From Candidatus Bathyarchaeota archaeon (GTDB taxonomy: Archaea; Thermoproteota; Bathyarchaeia; Bathyarchaeales; Bathycorpusculaceae), in NCBI GenBank assembly GCA_026014545.1, contig JAOZIH010000001.1, positions 335,808 to 399,807 on the forward strand: DNA of 64,000 nt, written 5' to 3'. Below, one piece after another: positions 42,472-51,274 of the stretch. The stretch's first letter is position 1. Every line of letters starts with the position of its first letter. Position numbers and translations under genes: made by a program. Under the pieces are notes generated by a model, which was not told the DNA's origin, did no database searches, and was given only the letters and a program-made list of their open reading frames with translations.

Positions 42472-44627
42472 GGAGTCTCCTCCAAGAACCGCTCGGGCTT
42501 AGGCACATTTGGCGGCAGCCCTTTCCGTCTCCGAATTTCAGCTATGACCCGCGTCTCCAGCTTTTCAGGCAACCTTTCCCAGTGGCTGAAAATGTACTGC
42601 CAAAAAGCGCGGCCTGAAGTTGCGCCACGCAATTCCTCGGAGAGGCCGAAGGTTTCTGCAACTGGAATATAGCCCGATATAACCGTGGAAGCGCCTTTCT
42701 GCTCGAAGCAGGAGATTTTCCCGCGCCGGCTGCTGATTATACGTGAGCATTCGCCAGCCAACTCTGCGGGAACCGTTATGACCGTGCTGTAAACAGGCTC
42801 AAGCAGCATAGGTGTCGCCGTCAAAAAGGAGCTGAAAATTGCTTTGCCCACTCCACGCATAACTTCAGCGGGATCACGCTGCGCCGCGTTCTCGCTGAGC
42901 TGAACGCCCATTAGCTTAACTTGGACGCCGCGCATGGGCTCCCCGCAAAGCGGCCCCGCCTTGCAAGCAAAATCGAAGCCAGAAATTATGGGATTTAGAA
43001 CCTCTTGTAGGCGTTGAGGGCTTTCTGTGCAGTTCAATAGCAGGTTCTGGTTATCGTCAACTGCAAGCACACCCCACATGCGCTCTACGCTGGCTTTGTC
43101 CTGCTCAATCTGCCGCACAAGCGCCTCCGGCAAGGGCGATACCTGTACGGCAAAGCGGTTCTGCTTGTTAGGGCTTCTTGCCACGGCGATTATGCCTTCT
43201 TTGGCGGCAGTTTCACGGTAAACAACTCTCGGTGAAGAAGCAGCGATTTCTATGCCGCCGACGCGTTCCTTCAACAGTTTCAACGCCACCTCAAGATGCA
43301 ACGCGCCCACGCCGCTTAGGAGGTACTCGCCTGTCTCAGCGCTCACAGAAAGCGCAAGGTTAGGATCTTCCACCGCAAGTTTGCGCATAGCCTCAAAAAG
43401 CACGGGCAAATCCAGCGGGTTTTTAGGCTCAACAGCCACTGTAACCACGGGCTCCGCCACGTAGCGAATGCGCTCAAACGGCACAATGCCCTCTCGGTGC
43501 TCAGCTGCAATTATGGTTTCGCCTGCCTTAGCCAGCTGCAGCCCAGAGAAGGCAGCAATGTTGCCCGCTGATACCTGCGCCACGGGCTCTCTAAAGGCGC
43601 CCATGTAGATGTAAACTTGCTGGATGACGCATTCGGCCTGCGCGTTGACGAGATAGAAGCGGCTGCCACTTTTAACCATGCCCGAAAACACGCGGCAAGT
43701 GGCAATTAAGCCCGCAGCTGAGTCCTCTTGAACGCTTGTTACGCAGGCAACTGCTGGGCCGTTGTCGTCGCATTCAGCCATGGCTCGTCCAACCGCGGAG
43801 CCCACGTCGCCCTTCCATATTTTCGGTATGCGGTACTTCTGCGCTTCCAGAGGGCTTGGAAGATGCCTTACAGCCATGCCTAATATTGCCTTATGAAGCG
43901 GAAGCGTTTCAGCCAGTGTCTCGTGCGCCGCGCGATTATGCGCCGCCATTATGGCGCTGAAGTTTACATTCTGCTGGCGCGCCATGCCTATGGTGAAGCC
44001 CCATTTATGCAGAGCTGAGCCAAAGGCGACGTTGCCGCTGGCGGGATCAGCTTTCCATTTTTCTTTGAATTCCGGTTCTCCATAGAGGTCGATTAAATCG
44101 TTAAAACCGCGTATTATACGCGCAAACCTTTCCCGAATCTGGTTTTCCGTTAATTTCAGTTCAGTTATTAGGCGGTCTACTTTATTTATGAAGAGCACGG
44201 GGCGAACTCTTTCCTCAAGCGCTTGGCGCAGGACCACTTCTGTCTGTGGCATGATTTCCTCTACGGCGTCGATTACCACGATGGCTCCGTCTATGCTGCG
44301 CAGGGCGCGGGTAACTTTGCCTGTGAAATCCACATGCCCAGGCGTGTCCACCAAATTTATGATAAAGGCGCCGCTATCAGCGGCTTTGTATAGCAGGGAG
44401 ATGTTGGCGGTTTTCATGGTTATGCCGCGCTTCTGTTCCTCCTCGAGATAGTCGAGAACTCTGGCTGAGCCTGCGGCTTTTAGCGGCAGCAGCCCTGTAC
44501 CCGCCAGTAATGCATCTGTTAGTGTGGTTTTTCCATGGTCGATGTGAGCGATTATCCCCAAATTGCGAATAAGCGCTTTATTCGCCATCAAGATTAGAAT
44601 GTGGGGAATTTGTCTGAATTTCGGCAT
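42468..44627 (-). CDS. EF-2 paralogue lacking the diphthamide histidine
   Basis: Translocase-type GTPase of the EF-2 family. ATG 44627 gives MPKFRQIPHILILM, aligning with crenarchaeal EF-2; the frame extends to 44672 but includes the promoter. All G motifs are intact: AHIDHGKTTLTD, EEQKRGIT, DTPGHVDF and FINKVD. Domain IV should carry the diphthamide His in a HRGPAQI-like loop; here the loop reads ENAAQRDPAEVMRG, with Gln (codon 42879-42881) at that place. So it cannot be diphthamide-modified. It resembles the aEF-2p paralogues described in some archaea. ogg1 overlaps its end, and a kinase gene diverges from a shared dyad promoter. Confidence 0.9.
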   Translation of the reverse strand: MPKFRQIPHILILMANKALIRNLGIIAHIDHGKTTLTDALLAGTGLLPLKAAGSARVLDYLEEEQKRGITMKTANISLLYKAADSGAFIINLVDTPGHVDFTGKVTRALRSIDGAIVVIDAVEEIMPQTEVVLRQALEERVRPVLFINKVDRLITELKLTENQIRERFARIIRGFNDLIDLYGEPEFKEKWKADPASGNVAFGSALHKWGFTIGMARQQNVNFSAIMAAHNRAAHETLAETLPLHKAILGMAVRHLPSPLEAQKYRIPKIWKGDVGSAVGRAMAECDDNGPAVACVTSVQEDSAAGLIATCRVFSGMVKSGSRFYLVNAQAECVIQQVYIYMGAFREPVAQVSAGNIAAFSGLQLAKAGETIIAAEHREGIVPFERIRYVAEPVVTVAVEPKNPLDLPVLFEAMRKLAVEDPNLALSVSAETGEYLLSGVGALHLEVALKLLKERVGGIEIAASSPRVVYRETAAKEGIIAVARSPNKQNRFAVQVSPLPEALVRQIEQDKASVERMWGVLAVDDNQNLLLNCTESPQRLQEVLNPIISGFDFACKAGPLCGEPMRGVQVKLMGVQLSENAAQRDPAEVMRGVGKAIFSSFLTATPMLLEPVYSTVITVPAELAGECSRIISSRRGKISCFEQKGASTVISGYIPVAETFGLSEELRGATSGRAFWQYIFSHWERLPEKLETRVIAEIRRRKGLPPNVPKPERFLEETP

Positions 44628-44670
44628 GGCTTTACACGCTTGCGTGTGGGATTTTAGTTGACTGGTGCTC

Positions 44671-44697
44671 ATATAAATGTATGAGATGCATACATTT
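44671..44697. promoter_or_regulatory. shared divergent promoter with a perfect 9-bp inverted repeat
   Basis: AAATGTATG (44675-44683) and CATACATTT (44689-44697) form a perfect dyad with a 5-base spacer. The TATA-like ATATAAATG (44671-44679) overlaps the left arm and lies at the right distance for the kinase ATG (44705) and, on the other strand, for the EF-2 paralogue ATG (44627). A regulator binding here would control both. Confidence 0.6.
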
Positions 44698-44704
44698 TAC
44701 TCTG

Positions 44705-45487
44705 ATGTCTGGAAAAGAGGAAAGATCGGCGAAAACAATCAGGGTTCATATTGAAAAGCTTAGTGAAGAACCCTACGCAGCTATTCTCTGCTACCCAAGA
44801 GCAAGCTACTTGGAACTGCGGAGCCGCATAGCGGAGCTCCGTGAACACGGCGTTAACGAGGTAGAATTTGCTGGAAGCACAGTAATTTCGAATGTGCCCG
44901 TGCTGGGAAAGGGGTTTGTAGGCGTCGTCATAGCCGCTTACTTGAATGGTCAGAAAGTGGCGTTGAAAATTCGCAGGGTGGACGCTGATCGGGCTAGTTT
45001 GCAGCAGGAAGCAGAGTTGCTTGCTAAGGCTAATGCCGTGCAGGTTGGGCCGCGATTAATAGGCGTAAGCAGGAACTTTCTTCTGATGCAGTACATCGAG
45101 GGCAAAGCACTGTTTGAGTGGCTGGCTACGCATAGAGAGAAAACGCTGGTAAGTGAAGTTTTAACTGACATTCTGGAGCAGTGCTGGCGTCTGGACCGCA
45201 TCGGCTTAGACCATGGTGAACTTAGTAATGCGCCGAAGCATCTTCTCATTGACACTGAGGCTAAGCCGTGGATTGTTGATTTTGAAACTGCAAGCTTAAG
45301 CCGAAGACCTGCGAATGTCACATCAGTTTGCCAGTTTCTTTTCACAAGCCACAGCGCAGTGGCGAGAGCAGTGGCAGAGGTGCTTGGCGAAAGAAACCGC
45401 GAAGCAATCATTGATGCGCTGAGACTTTATAAAAATGAGCGAACAAGGGAGAACTTTAGCCGCGTGATACAAGCGTGCCTTGCTTAA
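44705..45487 (+). CDS. predicted serine/threonine kinase (COG2112-like)
   Basis: A 260-residue atypical protein kinase of the archaeal family related to RIO/Bud32 kinases. A helical N-terminal region is followed by a Gly-rich loop (VLGKGFVGVVIAAYL), the ATP-binding Lys (QKVALKIRRVD), a catalytic loop LDHGELSNAPKH, and a metal motif IVDFETASLS replacing DFG. The start is ATG 44705, about 30 bases after the TATA element; an upstream ATG at 44681 would be too near. Divergent from the EF-2 paralogue, so it may phosphorylate a translation component; this is inference. Confidence 0.78.
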   Translation: MSGKEERSAKTIRVHIEKLSEEPYAAILCYPRASYLELRSRIAELREHGVNEVEFAGSTVISNVPVLGKGFVGVVIAAYLNGQKVALKIRRVDADRASLQQEAELLAKANAVQVGPRLIGVSRNFLLMQYIEGKALFEWLATHREKTLVSEVLTDILEQCWRLDRIGLDHGELSNAPKHLLIDTEAKPWIVDFETASLSRRPANVTSVCQFLFTSHSAVARAVAEVLGERNREAIIDALRLYKNERTRENFSRVIQACLA

Positions 45488-45491
45488 ATTG

Positions 45492-45677
45492 TCAGACTAC
45501 GTAACTTGCCGCGCCGCCATTTTGTTCTTCTGAAATAAGCGCGTCTATTTCTCTCGTAAGCTGGTAAAGGTTAAGCCAGTGTTCTATTTTGCTCTGGCGC
45601 TCGATTTTCTTCTCCTCATAGAGTAGCGGAATTGTATTCACGAATAGCCAACTGTAGATTTCTTTCTCTGCTGCCAA
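45492..45677 (-). CDS. 61-residue helical hypothetical protein
   Basis: Starts at TTG 45677 (MAAEKEIYSWLFVNTIPLLYEEK), seven bases after GAGGAGAAAGGG, a strong site. Largely helical and charged, with a Trp/Leu-rich centre (IEHWLNLYQLTREIDALI). No known domain. It converges with the kinase gene, four bases apart. It lies 79 bases downstream of purP on the same strand, so it may be the last gene of the purine operon, though the gap is larger than between the others. Confidence 0.6.
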   Translation of the reverse strand: MAAEKEIYSWLFVNTIPLLYEEKKIERQSKIEHWLNLYQLTREIDALISEEQNGGAASYVV

Positions 45678-45756
45678 CCCTTTCTCCTCACTGAGAGGAG
45701 AGGCGGCATGCGCTTTTATTTTCTATGGAAAAAAGTTATAGAAGATAGCTCTATGC

Positions 45757-46842
45757 CTAAGCCAAAACTTCCTGCAGCCGCCCTTGCTCACGGGCTTCCT
45801 TCAGCTCAAGCGCTATGCGGCGCCCCATGTACATGTTTGGGCCATAGCGCAGGTAAGCGTATGGCGAGGTGCCGATGCCAACGTTTGTTCCAGCTACGAT
45901 GCGCGCTGAAATCTCGAACGTGTAAATTTTCAAGTCATCTGTCACCACCGTTTCCAAGCAGAAGGGCCCGATTATTCCTGGCGGCGCCAGCTCCCTAGCC
46001 TTTCTGTGCACGTTTTCGCCCATGCGCAGAAATTCAGGCAGCAACGACTCGCGCAGCACTATTGGGAAGTTGCCTACTATAGTGTACGTGGGATTCACGT
46101 CGATTTCCAGCTGCTCGCCCGCGGGAATTTTGCCTATCGCGTCCACTGCTGACTCGTACCGTCTATCCACTGCCAGAAGCTCCACATCATCCTTAATTAT
46201 CGAGCTGAAGTAGCTGGGGTAGACGTTAACGCCTAAGGCATATTCCTGCAAGTGAATTTTGCCGACGTCTTCTTCCCGGAGGAGCCCGCGCTTAACCATT
46301 TCACCAAACTTCTTGTAGAACGACTCCGGCGAGTTAGCTAAGAAGTAGCCTCTGCCGCCCTTCGCGCCAGGCAATTTAGCTATTACCAGCCGGTCTATGT
46401 CGTCGGGCGTTTTGAATGTCTCCGGCAAACGGAGGCCCGCTTGGCGCAACCACTCCTCTTGCGATTTGCGGTTAGCTTCCCAGTGGAGTAGCTGGCGGTT
46501 TCCGAACATGGGCACATAAAGGCTGTCGGTTAACTGCTCAGTGCTCAGGTAAGCTGTGAACGAGCCATGCGGGATCAGCACAGTATTTAATATGCGAAGT
46601 TTTTCCTGAAGCGCAGGATTCAGCAGCTCGGTAAAGTCTTTAACGATGATTAGCTCGTCGGCTAGGGGAAATTTCTTGTAGAGTATGGTGTCCTGCTCTT
46701 TGCAGATGCAAACGGTGCGGAAGCCCTCTTCTTTGGCGCCCTTAAAGATGTTCAGGGAAGAATGCGAGCCTAAAGTGCCTATTGCCAGCTTATCCAGATT
46801 ATACTTGCCGAGTATTTCAGCTATGTCTTTGCCGGTTATCAC
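45757..46842 (-). CDS. purP: PurP, formate-dependent FAICAR synthetase, copy 1
   Basis: PurP uses ATP and formate to make FAICAR from AICAR in archaeal purine synthesis. The ATP-grasp fold starts LAIGTLGSHSSLNIFKGAKEEGF, with VPMFGNRQLLHWE, IAKLPGAKGGRGYFLANSP, the substrate loop LQEYALGVNVYPSYF and PPGIIGPFCLETVV/FEISARIVAGTNVG. 361 residues. A 4-base overlap joins it to copy 2. Two adjacent PurP paralogues are encoded; copy 1 has the ATP-binding GAKGGRGY, copy 2 a variant. Confidence 0.93.
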   Translation of the reverse strand: MITGKDIAEILGKYNLDKLAIGTLGSHSSLNIFKGAKEEGFRTVCICKEQDTILYKKFPLADELIIVKDFTELLNPALQEKLRILNTVLIPHGSFTAYLSTEQLTDSLYVPMFGNRQLLHWEANRKSQEEWLRQAGLRLPETFKTPDDIDRLVIAKLPGAKGGRGYFLANSPESFYKKFGEMVKRGLLREEDVGKIHLQEYALGVNVYPSYFSSIIKDDVELLAVDRRYESAVDAIGKIPAGEQLEIDVNPTYTIVGNFPIVLRESLLPEFLRMGENVHRKARELAPPGIIGPFCLETVVTDDLKIYTFEISARIVAGTNVGIGTSPYAYLRYGPNMYMGRRIALELKEAREQGRLQEVLA

Positions 46843-47936
46843 GTTACCACTTCCGCAAGTCTTCCCGCTTTTACGGCTTGCTTTATCTCCATGGCTACGC
46901 GTCTACCCGGACCGACTTCGAAGCCGTACTTGTACTTCATGTAAGGCGACGTGGGCTCGACACAGGGGCAGCCGGGCACACGCGGACTCACATCGAAAAC
47001 GTAGAACTCCAAGTCCTTGGTTACGGCGCCCTGCAAAGCGAACAGGCCAATCATGCCTGGCGGATACTCCTTCTTGCATATTTCCACGAAACGTTCAGCG
47101 GCGGTGAAAACCTTCTCCAGCTGGCTTTCCCGCATGGTCGCGCCCATGTGGCCGATCTCGATGTTCTGTGTTGGTATATTCAGCTCCAGCTGCTCGCTAG
47201 CTGGCAGGTCAAGCACGCCGTCAAGGTCTGTTTGCACTCGGCGGTCAAACCCTAAAAGGTCTATCTCATCAGTTAGGGGCGACCAGAAAAAGTTGGCGTT
47301 GAACTTGGCGCCTATAACGTACTCCTCTATAACCGCGTGCCGTAAGGCTTCTTCACTGATTATTCCCTTGCTTATACGCTCCGCCGCCTTTTTCTCATAC
47401 TCCTCAGGCGATGAAGCATAAAAGAAGGCCCGCTCTATGGCGCGCTCCTTCTCAGGAACCTTGACTATTACTAAGCGGTCAATTTCGCTGGGCGACCGGA
47501 AAATTTTAGGCGTGGCTATGCCGGCCTTCTGAAGCAGATACTGCTGGTTCCGCGGCGTATTGCGCTCTTCCGTTCTGAGCATGTACCGGTTTCCCATTAG
47601 CGGCACAGCGAATTCTTCTTCTATGCTCTCGTAGCCCGCGTACACCGAAAAAGAACGGTTTGGAACGAAAATAGTGCATAGGTCTGTTAATTTTTTCACG
47701 TTGCCTTCGCTTGTTATATCCGAAAACTTGTCTAAGAGTATGATGTGATCGAAGAGATTGCGGTAGTATTTGGTGTAAGTTTTATCTCTGCCCTTTTGGC
47801 AGACCACAACTGTTTCGAAGCCTTCCTGCTTGGCACCGGAAGCTATCTCAAGCGCCGAGTGCGAACCTAAAACGCCGATGCGAATTCGATGCGGATCATA
47901 ACTTTCTATTACTTCTCGTATTTTTTTGTCCATCAT
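46839..47936 (-). CDS. PurP paralogue, copy 2
   Basis: A 365-residue paralogue of copy 1 with the same fold: IRIGVLGSHSALEIASGAKQEGF, VPLMGNRYMLRTE, the ATP-binding segment VKVPEKERAIERAFFYASSP where copy 1 has the glycine-rich KGGRGYF, IEEYVIGAKFNANFFWSP and FDVSPRVPGCPCVEPTSPY. The loss of glycines near the ATP loop and the distinct end suggest altered catalysis or a partner subunit. Starts at ATG 47936 or 47933, overlapping the purC stop. Similar paired PurPs occur in other archaea. Confidence 0.85.
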   Translation of the reverse strand: MMDKKIREVIESYDPHRIRIGVLGSHSALEIASGAKQEGFETVVVCQKGRDKTYTKYYRNLFDHIILLDKFSDITSEGNVKKLTDLCTIFVPNRSFSVYAGYESIEEEFAVPLMGNRYMLRTEERNTPRNQQYLLQKAGIATPKIFRSPSEIDRLVIVKVPEKERAIERAFFYASSPEEYEKKAAERISKGIISEEALRHAVIEEYVIGAKFNANFFWSPLTDEIDLLGFDRRVQTDLDGVLDLPASEQLELNIPTQNIEIGHMGATMRESQLEKVFTAAERFVEICKKEYPPGMIGLFALQGAVTKDLEFYVFDVSPRVPGCPCVEPTSPYMKYKYGFEVGPGRRVAMEIKQAVKAGRLAEVVT

Positions 47937-48991
47937 TTCTTGTCGCCTATATACTCGCGGTATTTCTTTATTACTTCTGCAAGCCGCGGCGCGTCAAATA
48001 ACTTGCGGTCAGTCAGCTCGTTAGCCGCAGCCATATACATTTCACTGATGATGGTTTTAAGTTGCGCATCAAGCCTCGGCGGCTGCGTCTTGCATAGCGA
48101 CTTCCAATCCTTCACGCCTTGCTTTTCAGCGGTTCGCTTTGCCTCCTCCACATCACTGTACCAGCTTGTTTTCTTGTAAAACTGCCTCGCAACCTCTTTG
48201 CTTACGTGTATGCCGTCGTAGGTGAAGCGGCACTCATCCAGCGTGCCAACCACGTCAACAACCATAAGGCGCCTTTCACTGTCGAACGCCAGCTCGATTT
48301 TGCCATCCTCGTTCTCCAGCCCAGCGTGAGACGCAATGCGGCTTATCGCATCGTTCACTTTTGAGAGGACAGCCCTAACCGCTGTTACCTCTTGGTCAGT
48401 TAAGCCCGCAATTTTTTGGGCTTCCTTCCACGTCACGTAACGATCAGTCTCCTCGAGTTTGGTGCTGACGTCGAAAATAGGCTTTGCAAGACGCTCGCCA
48501 GGCCGCGGATAATGATCCAGCCCCAAGTCTTCAATCGAGATTTTTCCCTGCTCTAGGCGCTTGAACACCGAGGAGCCTTCTGGAAGCCCATTTCTATATA
48601 TTATTTCAAGCGGTATCAGGAAGTTCTTCAGATTCGGCGTGTAAACGCTGTAATCATATTCGAGTTTCCCGCGTACCACACGAGTTTCTGGCCTGTAAAC
48701 GTTAACTAAGCTAACCTCCATGATACTGGTGAGCGCATCGAGTTCATCGAAAGTAACGAGTTTCCCGTTCCTGTCAACTAAACCTCTATAATGCGTTTCA
48801 ACGCCTTCGCTTTCCAGCCATTCAAAACAGTAGGCGCCCATCAAGCAGAGCGCAGCGCCTTTTCCGCCTATGTGATCAGGCATTTCGCCCCAGTCGAAAA
48901 CCGAATAGCGATCTGAAAAGTGAAATCTGCCTATGCCCATTGCATCGCGTGTCGGCTTCTGGAGCACTTCTAGGTCCTTTACGCTGCCCAT
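47933..48991 (-). CDS. purC: SAICAR synthetase, long type
   Basis: Joins aspartate to CAIR in purine synthesis. The sequence IGRFHFSDRYSVFDWGEMPDHIGGKG is the substrate-binding start of the family, followed by ETHYRGLVDRNGK, VVRGKLEYDYSVY (long-type divergence), PLEIIYRNGLPEGSSVFKRL and IFDVSTKLEETDRYVTW. At 352 residues it is longer than the usual 240, with a helical C-terminal extension, a form known in TACK archaea. ATG 48991. Overlaps purP copy 2 by 4 bases. Confidence 0.9.
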   Translation of the reverse strand: MGSVKDLEVLQKPTRDAMGIGRFHFSDRYSVFDWGEMPDHIGGKGAALCLMGAYCFEWLESEGVETHYRGLVDRNGKLVTFDELDALTSIMEVSLVNVYRPETRVVRGKLEYDYSVYTPNLKNFLIPLEIIYRNGLPEGSSVFKRLEQGKISIEDLGLDHYPRPGERLAKPIFDVSTKLEETDRYVTWKEAQKIAGLTDQEVTAVRAVLSKVNDAISRIASHAGLENEDGKIELAFDSERRLMVVDVVGTLDECRFTYDGIHVSKEVARQFYKKTSWYSDVEEAKRTAEKQGVKDWKSLCKTQPPRLDAQLKTIISEMYMAAANELTDRKLFDAPRLAEVIKKYREYIGDKK

Positions 48992-49063
48992 AATCTAGCC
49001 GCCCTTCACTTTCACATTGCAGTTCCGCTTGAGTATTATCCCTTCTCGGTTTATATTGCTTTT

Positions 49064-50650
49064 TTAGCCGAGGCAGCGTCTCAGCTTGGCCGCCTCAAGA
49101 AGCGCCTTTTTAGCTTCCTCATCCTCACGCTCCAAGTAGGAGATTAGGAAGTTATTTGTGAAGTTTTCATGCTTCCTCTGCAGCAGTGTCCTCGGACCGA
49201 GCTTAATGCCTAGTGTTTCTTCGACACCTTGGAGGTCTTCCATAACTTTTGCTAACGCAGTTCGCAATTGTTCGGCGCTCATGCCTGCTCTTTTAGCAGT
49301 TTTCTCTGGTATATCCATTAGCATGTTTACGTTTTCCCAAGAAACATAGCCGCCCACGAAGCCCAAGTCATGCGGCAGCTTCACGTAGTACTTCTTCAGC
49401 AGCGTCCACTCTTTATCGCTGAGCAAGCTCAGAGTTTTCATTCCTATAAATTCCGGCGGTAACCCAATGCTGTAAAGCGCCGCGGAAAAAGTGATCGCAC
49501 GGGGTAGACACACGCCTGCCACACATCGGCTGTAACCGAAAAGGCCTATGTGCAGTTTCCTTGCTCTTCGCGGCGGCACATAAGCTGCGACGCTGTTCAC
49601 AAACGGCGCCAAAGCCTCAATTGTACTCTCGTATTGCCGCCTAAATTTCTGAAGAACGCCCTTTAGAATTTCCTCTTCATGCGGCTCAATGATGGTGGCT
49701 TCGCCGTTTGGGAGTTTTTCGTTAAGACTTTTTATGCAGGCTTTTACCTGCTCAAGCGGATAATCATAGCGCAGTGCAGATTGAATTGTAACTGTTGCTA
49801 AGCCGCGGTATTCTTCCAAGAAATTCCCAAGATTCTCAGGAGACAAATGCCCTCGGAAAGGCTTTGAGCCCACACCAATGATTGGATTAATTTTTACATC
49901 CAGCTCCTGCGCTACAGTGCTCAGCTTTGAAAGCGCTATCTTGGCCAGTAATACTGCGCATACAAGCCCGTAATTAAGCGCTGGATCTGACCGGGCGATG
50001 AAGACTCTGAAGCGGCGCGGTTTTACAGCGCGGAGATATGGCTTGATTATGCGGTCGATGGTTAAGAGGCTGTCGAAATCTTCCACGAGGGGAATCACGC
50101 TTATGCTTTTAGGCTGGAAGGCGCCAACCCAATCCGCCACTTTCGTTGAGGCATCAAGCATTATCTCGCCGTCGGCGGCTATGGACTTTTTGTAGTAGTT
50201 GTGGAGAAGGAGGAGTTCTTTGCTGTCGGTTGTTAAGGGCAGAATCACCTCGAATATGGGCGCAACCTCTTTATTATAGAAGGAAGAGGCTACGTCGTAG
50301 GCTACGGTTATGTTCTGGAGTGTTTCAACCACAATTTTACGCTCCACCACCTCAAGCTTCGGATTAGGAATTCTGTAGGTTAAGAAAACATCTTCGCCGA
50401 GGGTGTGGTCGCGGAAAAAATCCATATGCCTATTTAACAGCTTTCTAACAACGCGGATGTCAACATCTTTGCCTTCAGAGTCCCACATCACTTCTTGGCA
50501 GCCCAGAGAGGCATAGGCAAAAAAGGCCTCGTAGACTTCCGCCTCTCCATCAATTACTTCGCTGGTGCACCATTCGGGAACATTCACGTTGTCAGGATGC
50601 TGCGTTGCCATAGTATGCGGTATCTTTTGGTCTTCAAACTCTTCGCTCAT
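49064..50650 (-). CDS. ppcA: PEP carboxylase, archaeal type
   Basis: Carboxylates phosphoenolpyruvate to oxaloacetate, feeding aspartate for the purine and pyrimidine pathways. Start at ATG 50650 (MSEEFEDQKIPHTMATQHPDNV); the MATQHPDN block is diagnostic of archaeal PpcA. Other signatures are ESEGKDV-like WDSEGKDVDIR, EVILPLTTD and the C-terminal VGGYVSWENVNMLMDIP. 528 residues, the usual archaeal size. It sits inside the purine operon between purE and purC, with 55 and 72-base gaps, suggesting shared expression. Confidence 0.95.
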   Translation of the reverse strand: MSEEFEDQKIPHTMATQHPDNVNVPEWCTSEVIDGEAEVYEAFFAYASLGCQEVMWDSEGKDVDIRVVRKLLNRHMDFFRDHTLGEDVFLTYRIPNPKLEVVERKIVVETLQNITVAYDVASSFYNKEVAPIFEVILPLTTDSKELLLLHNYYKKSIAADGEIMLDASTKVADWVGAFQPKSISVIPLVEDFDSLLTIDRIIKPYLRAVKPRRFRVFIARSDPALNYGLVCAVLLAKIALSKLSTVAQELDVKINPIIGVGSKPFRGHLSPENLGNFLEEYRGLATVTIQSALRYDYPLEQVKACIKSLNEKLPNGEATIIEPHEEEILKGVLQKFRRQYESTIEALAPFVNSVAAYVPPRRARKLHIGLFGYSRCVAGVCLPRAITFSAALYSIGLPPEFIGMKTLSLLSDKEWTLLKKYYVKLPHDLGFVGGYVSWENVNMLMDIPEKTAKRAGMSAEQLRTALAKVMEDLQGVEETLGIKLGPRTLLQRKHENFTNNFLISYLEREDEEAKKALLEAAKLRRCLG

Positions 50651-50704
50651 TGATAACGCTCCAAACACAAATTACGTAGAACTAACATGCAATTGGCTTA
50701 AGGG

Positions 50705-51193
50705 TTATTTTAGGTTTCTAACCTTCTCGTCTACCCGCTCAAGTTCCTTCTTCTTTTCCGCTTGATAGTTCACAACTTGTTTCTCCAAGTTTTCATCAGT
50801 AAGCGCCAAAATTTTTGCGGCTGCAATCGCCGCGCCCTCAGCCTCAACCGTAACAAGCGAGCCTATCCCGCTTGGAACTCGAAGCGACGAGAAAATGTCT
50901 GCGCCGCCGAACTTTTCCGAGTATGGCGGACAAGCGATAACAGGCTTGGATGTGTGTGCATCCACAAAAGCGCTCAGCGCATTGGAGCGGCCTGCAACGG
51001 TTATGTAAACGATTTTCTCCTTTTCATACTCCCTGAGAATTTCCATCACCTTTTCAGGTGTCTTGTGCGCCGAGGCAACGCGAAATTCGTAGTCTACTTT
51101 CAAAATTTTCAGAAACTTGGCTATTTCTCGGCAAAACTCTAAATCCCTTTCTGAACCCATCAGTATTACGGCTTTCCCGTTCACGCTTTTCAC
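50705..51193 (-). CDS. purE: PurE, AIR carboxylase class II-like
   Basis: Converts AIR to CAIR. 162 residues with VILMGSERDLEFCREIAKFL, VASAHKTPEKVMEIL, AGRSNALSAFVDAHT and VIACPPYSEKFGGADIFSSL. The AGRSNxL and CPP segments are the markers of class II PurE, which takes CO2 directly and does not need PurK; no purK is next to it. First gene of the purine operon. ATG 51193. The class assignment rests on motifs, not tests. Confidence 0.92.
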   Translation of the reverse strand: MKSVNGKAVILMGSERDLEFCREIAKFLKILKVDYEFRVASAHKTPEKVMEILREYEKEKIVYITVAGRSNALSAFVDAHTSKPVIACPPYSEKFGGADIFSSLRVPSGIGSLVTVEAEGAAIAAAKILALTDENLEKQVVNYQAEKKKELERVDEKVRNLK

Positions 51194-51274
51194 ACCGAAC
51201 CTTGTTATGGCGCACGTCGGTAATTAATTTTTAGTGTTCAACTCAATTTAATGGCGGCATGCGCTAATTCAGGT

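Noticed and set aside
45757-47936. Adjacent PurP genes as a single broken gene
   Set aside because: Both are full-length with their own fold landmarks and overlap by only four bases; they are paralogues, not fragments.
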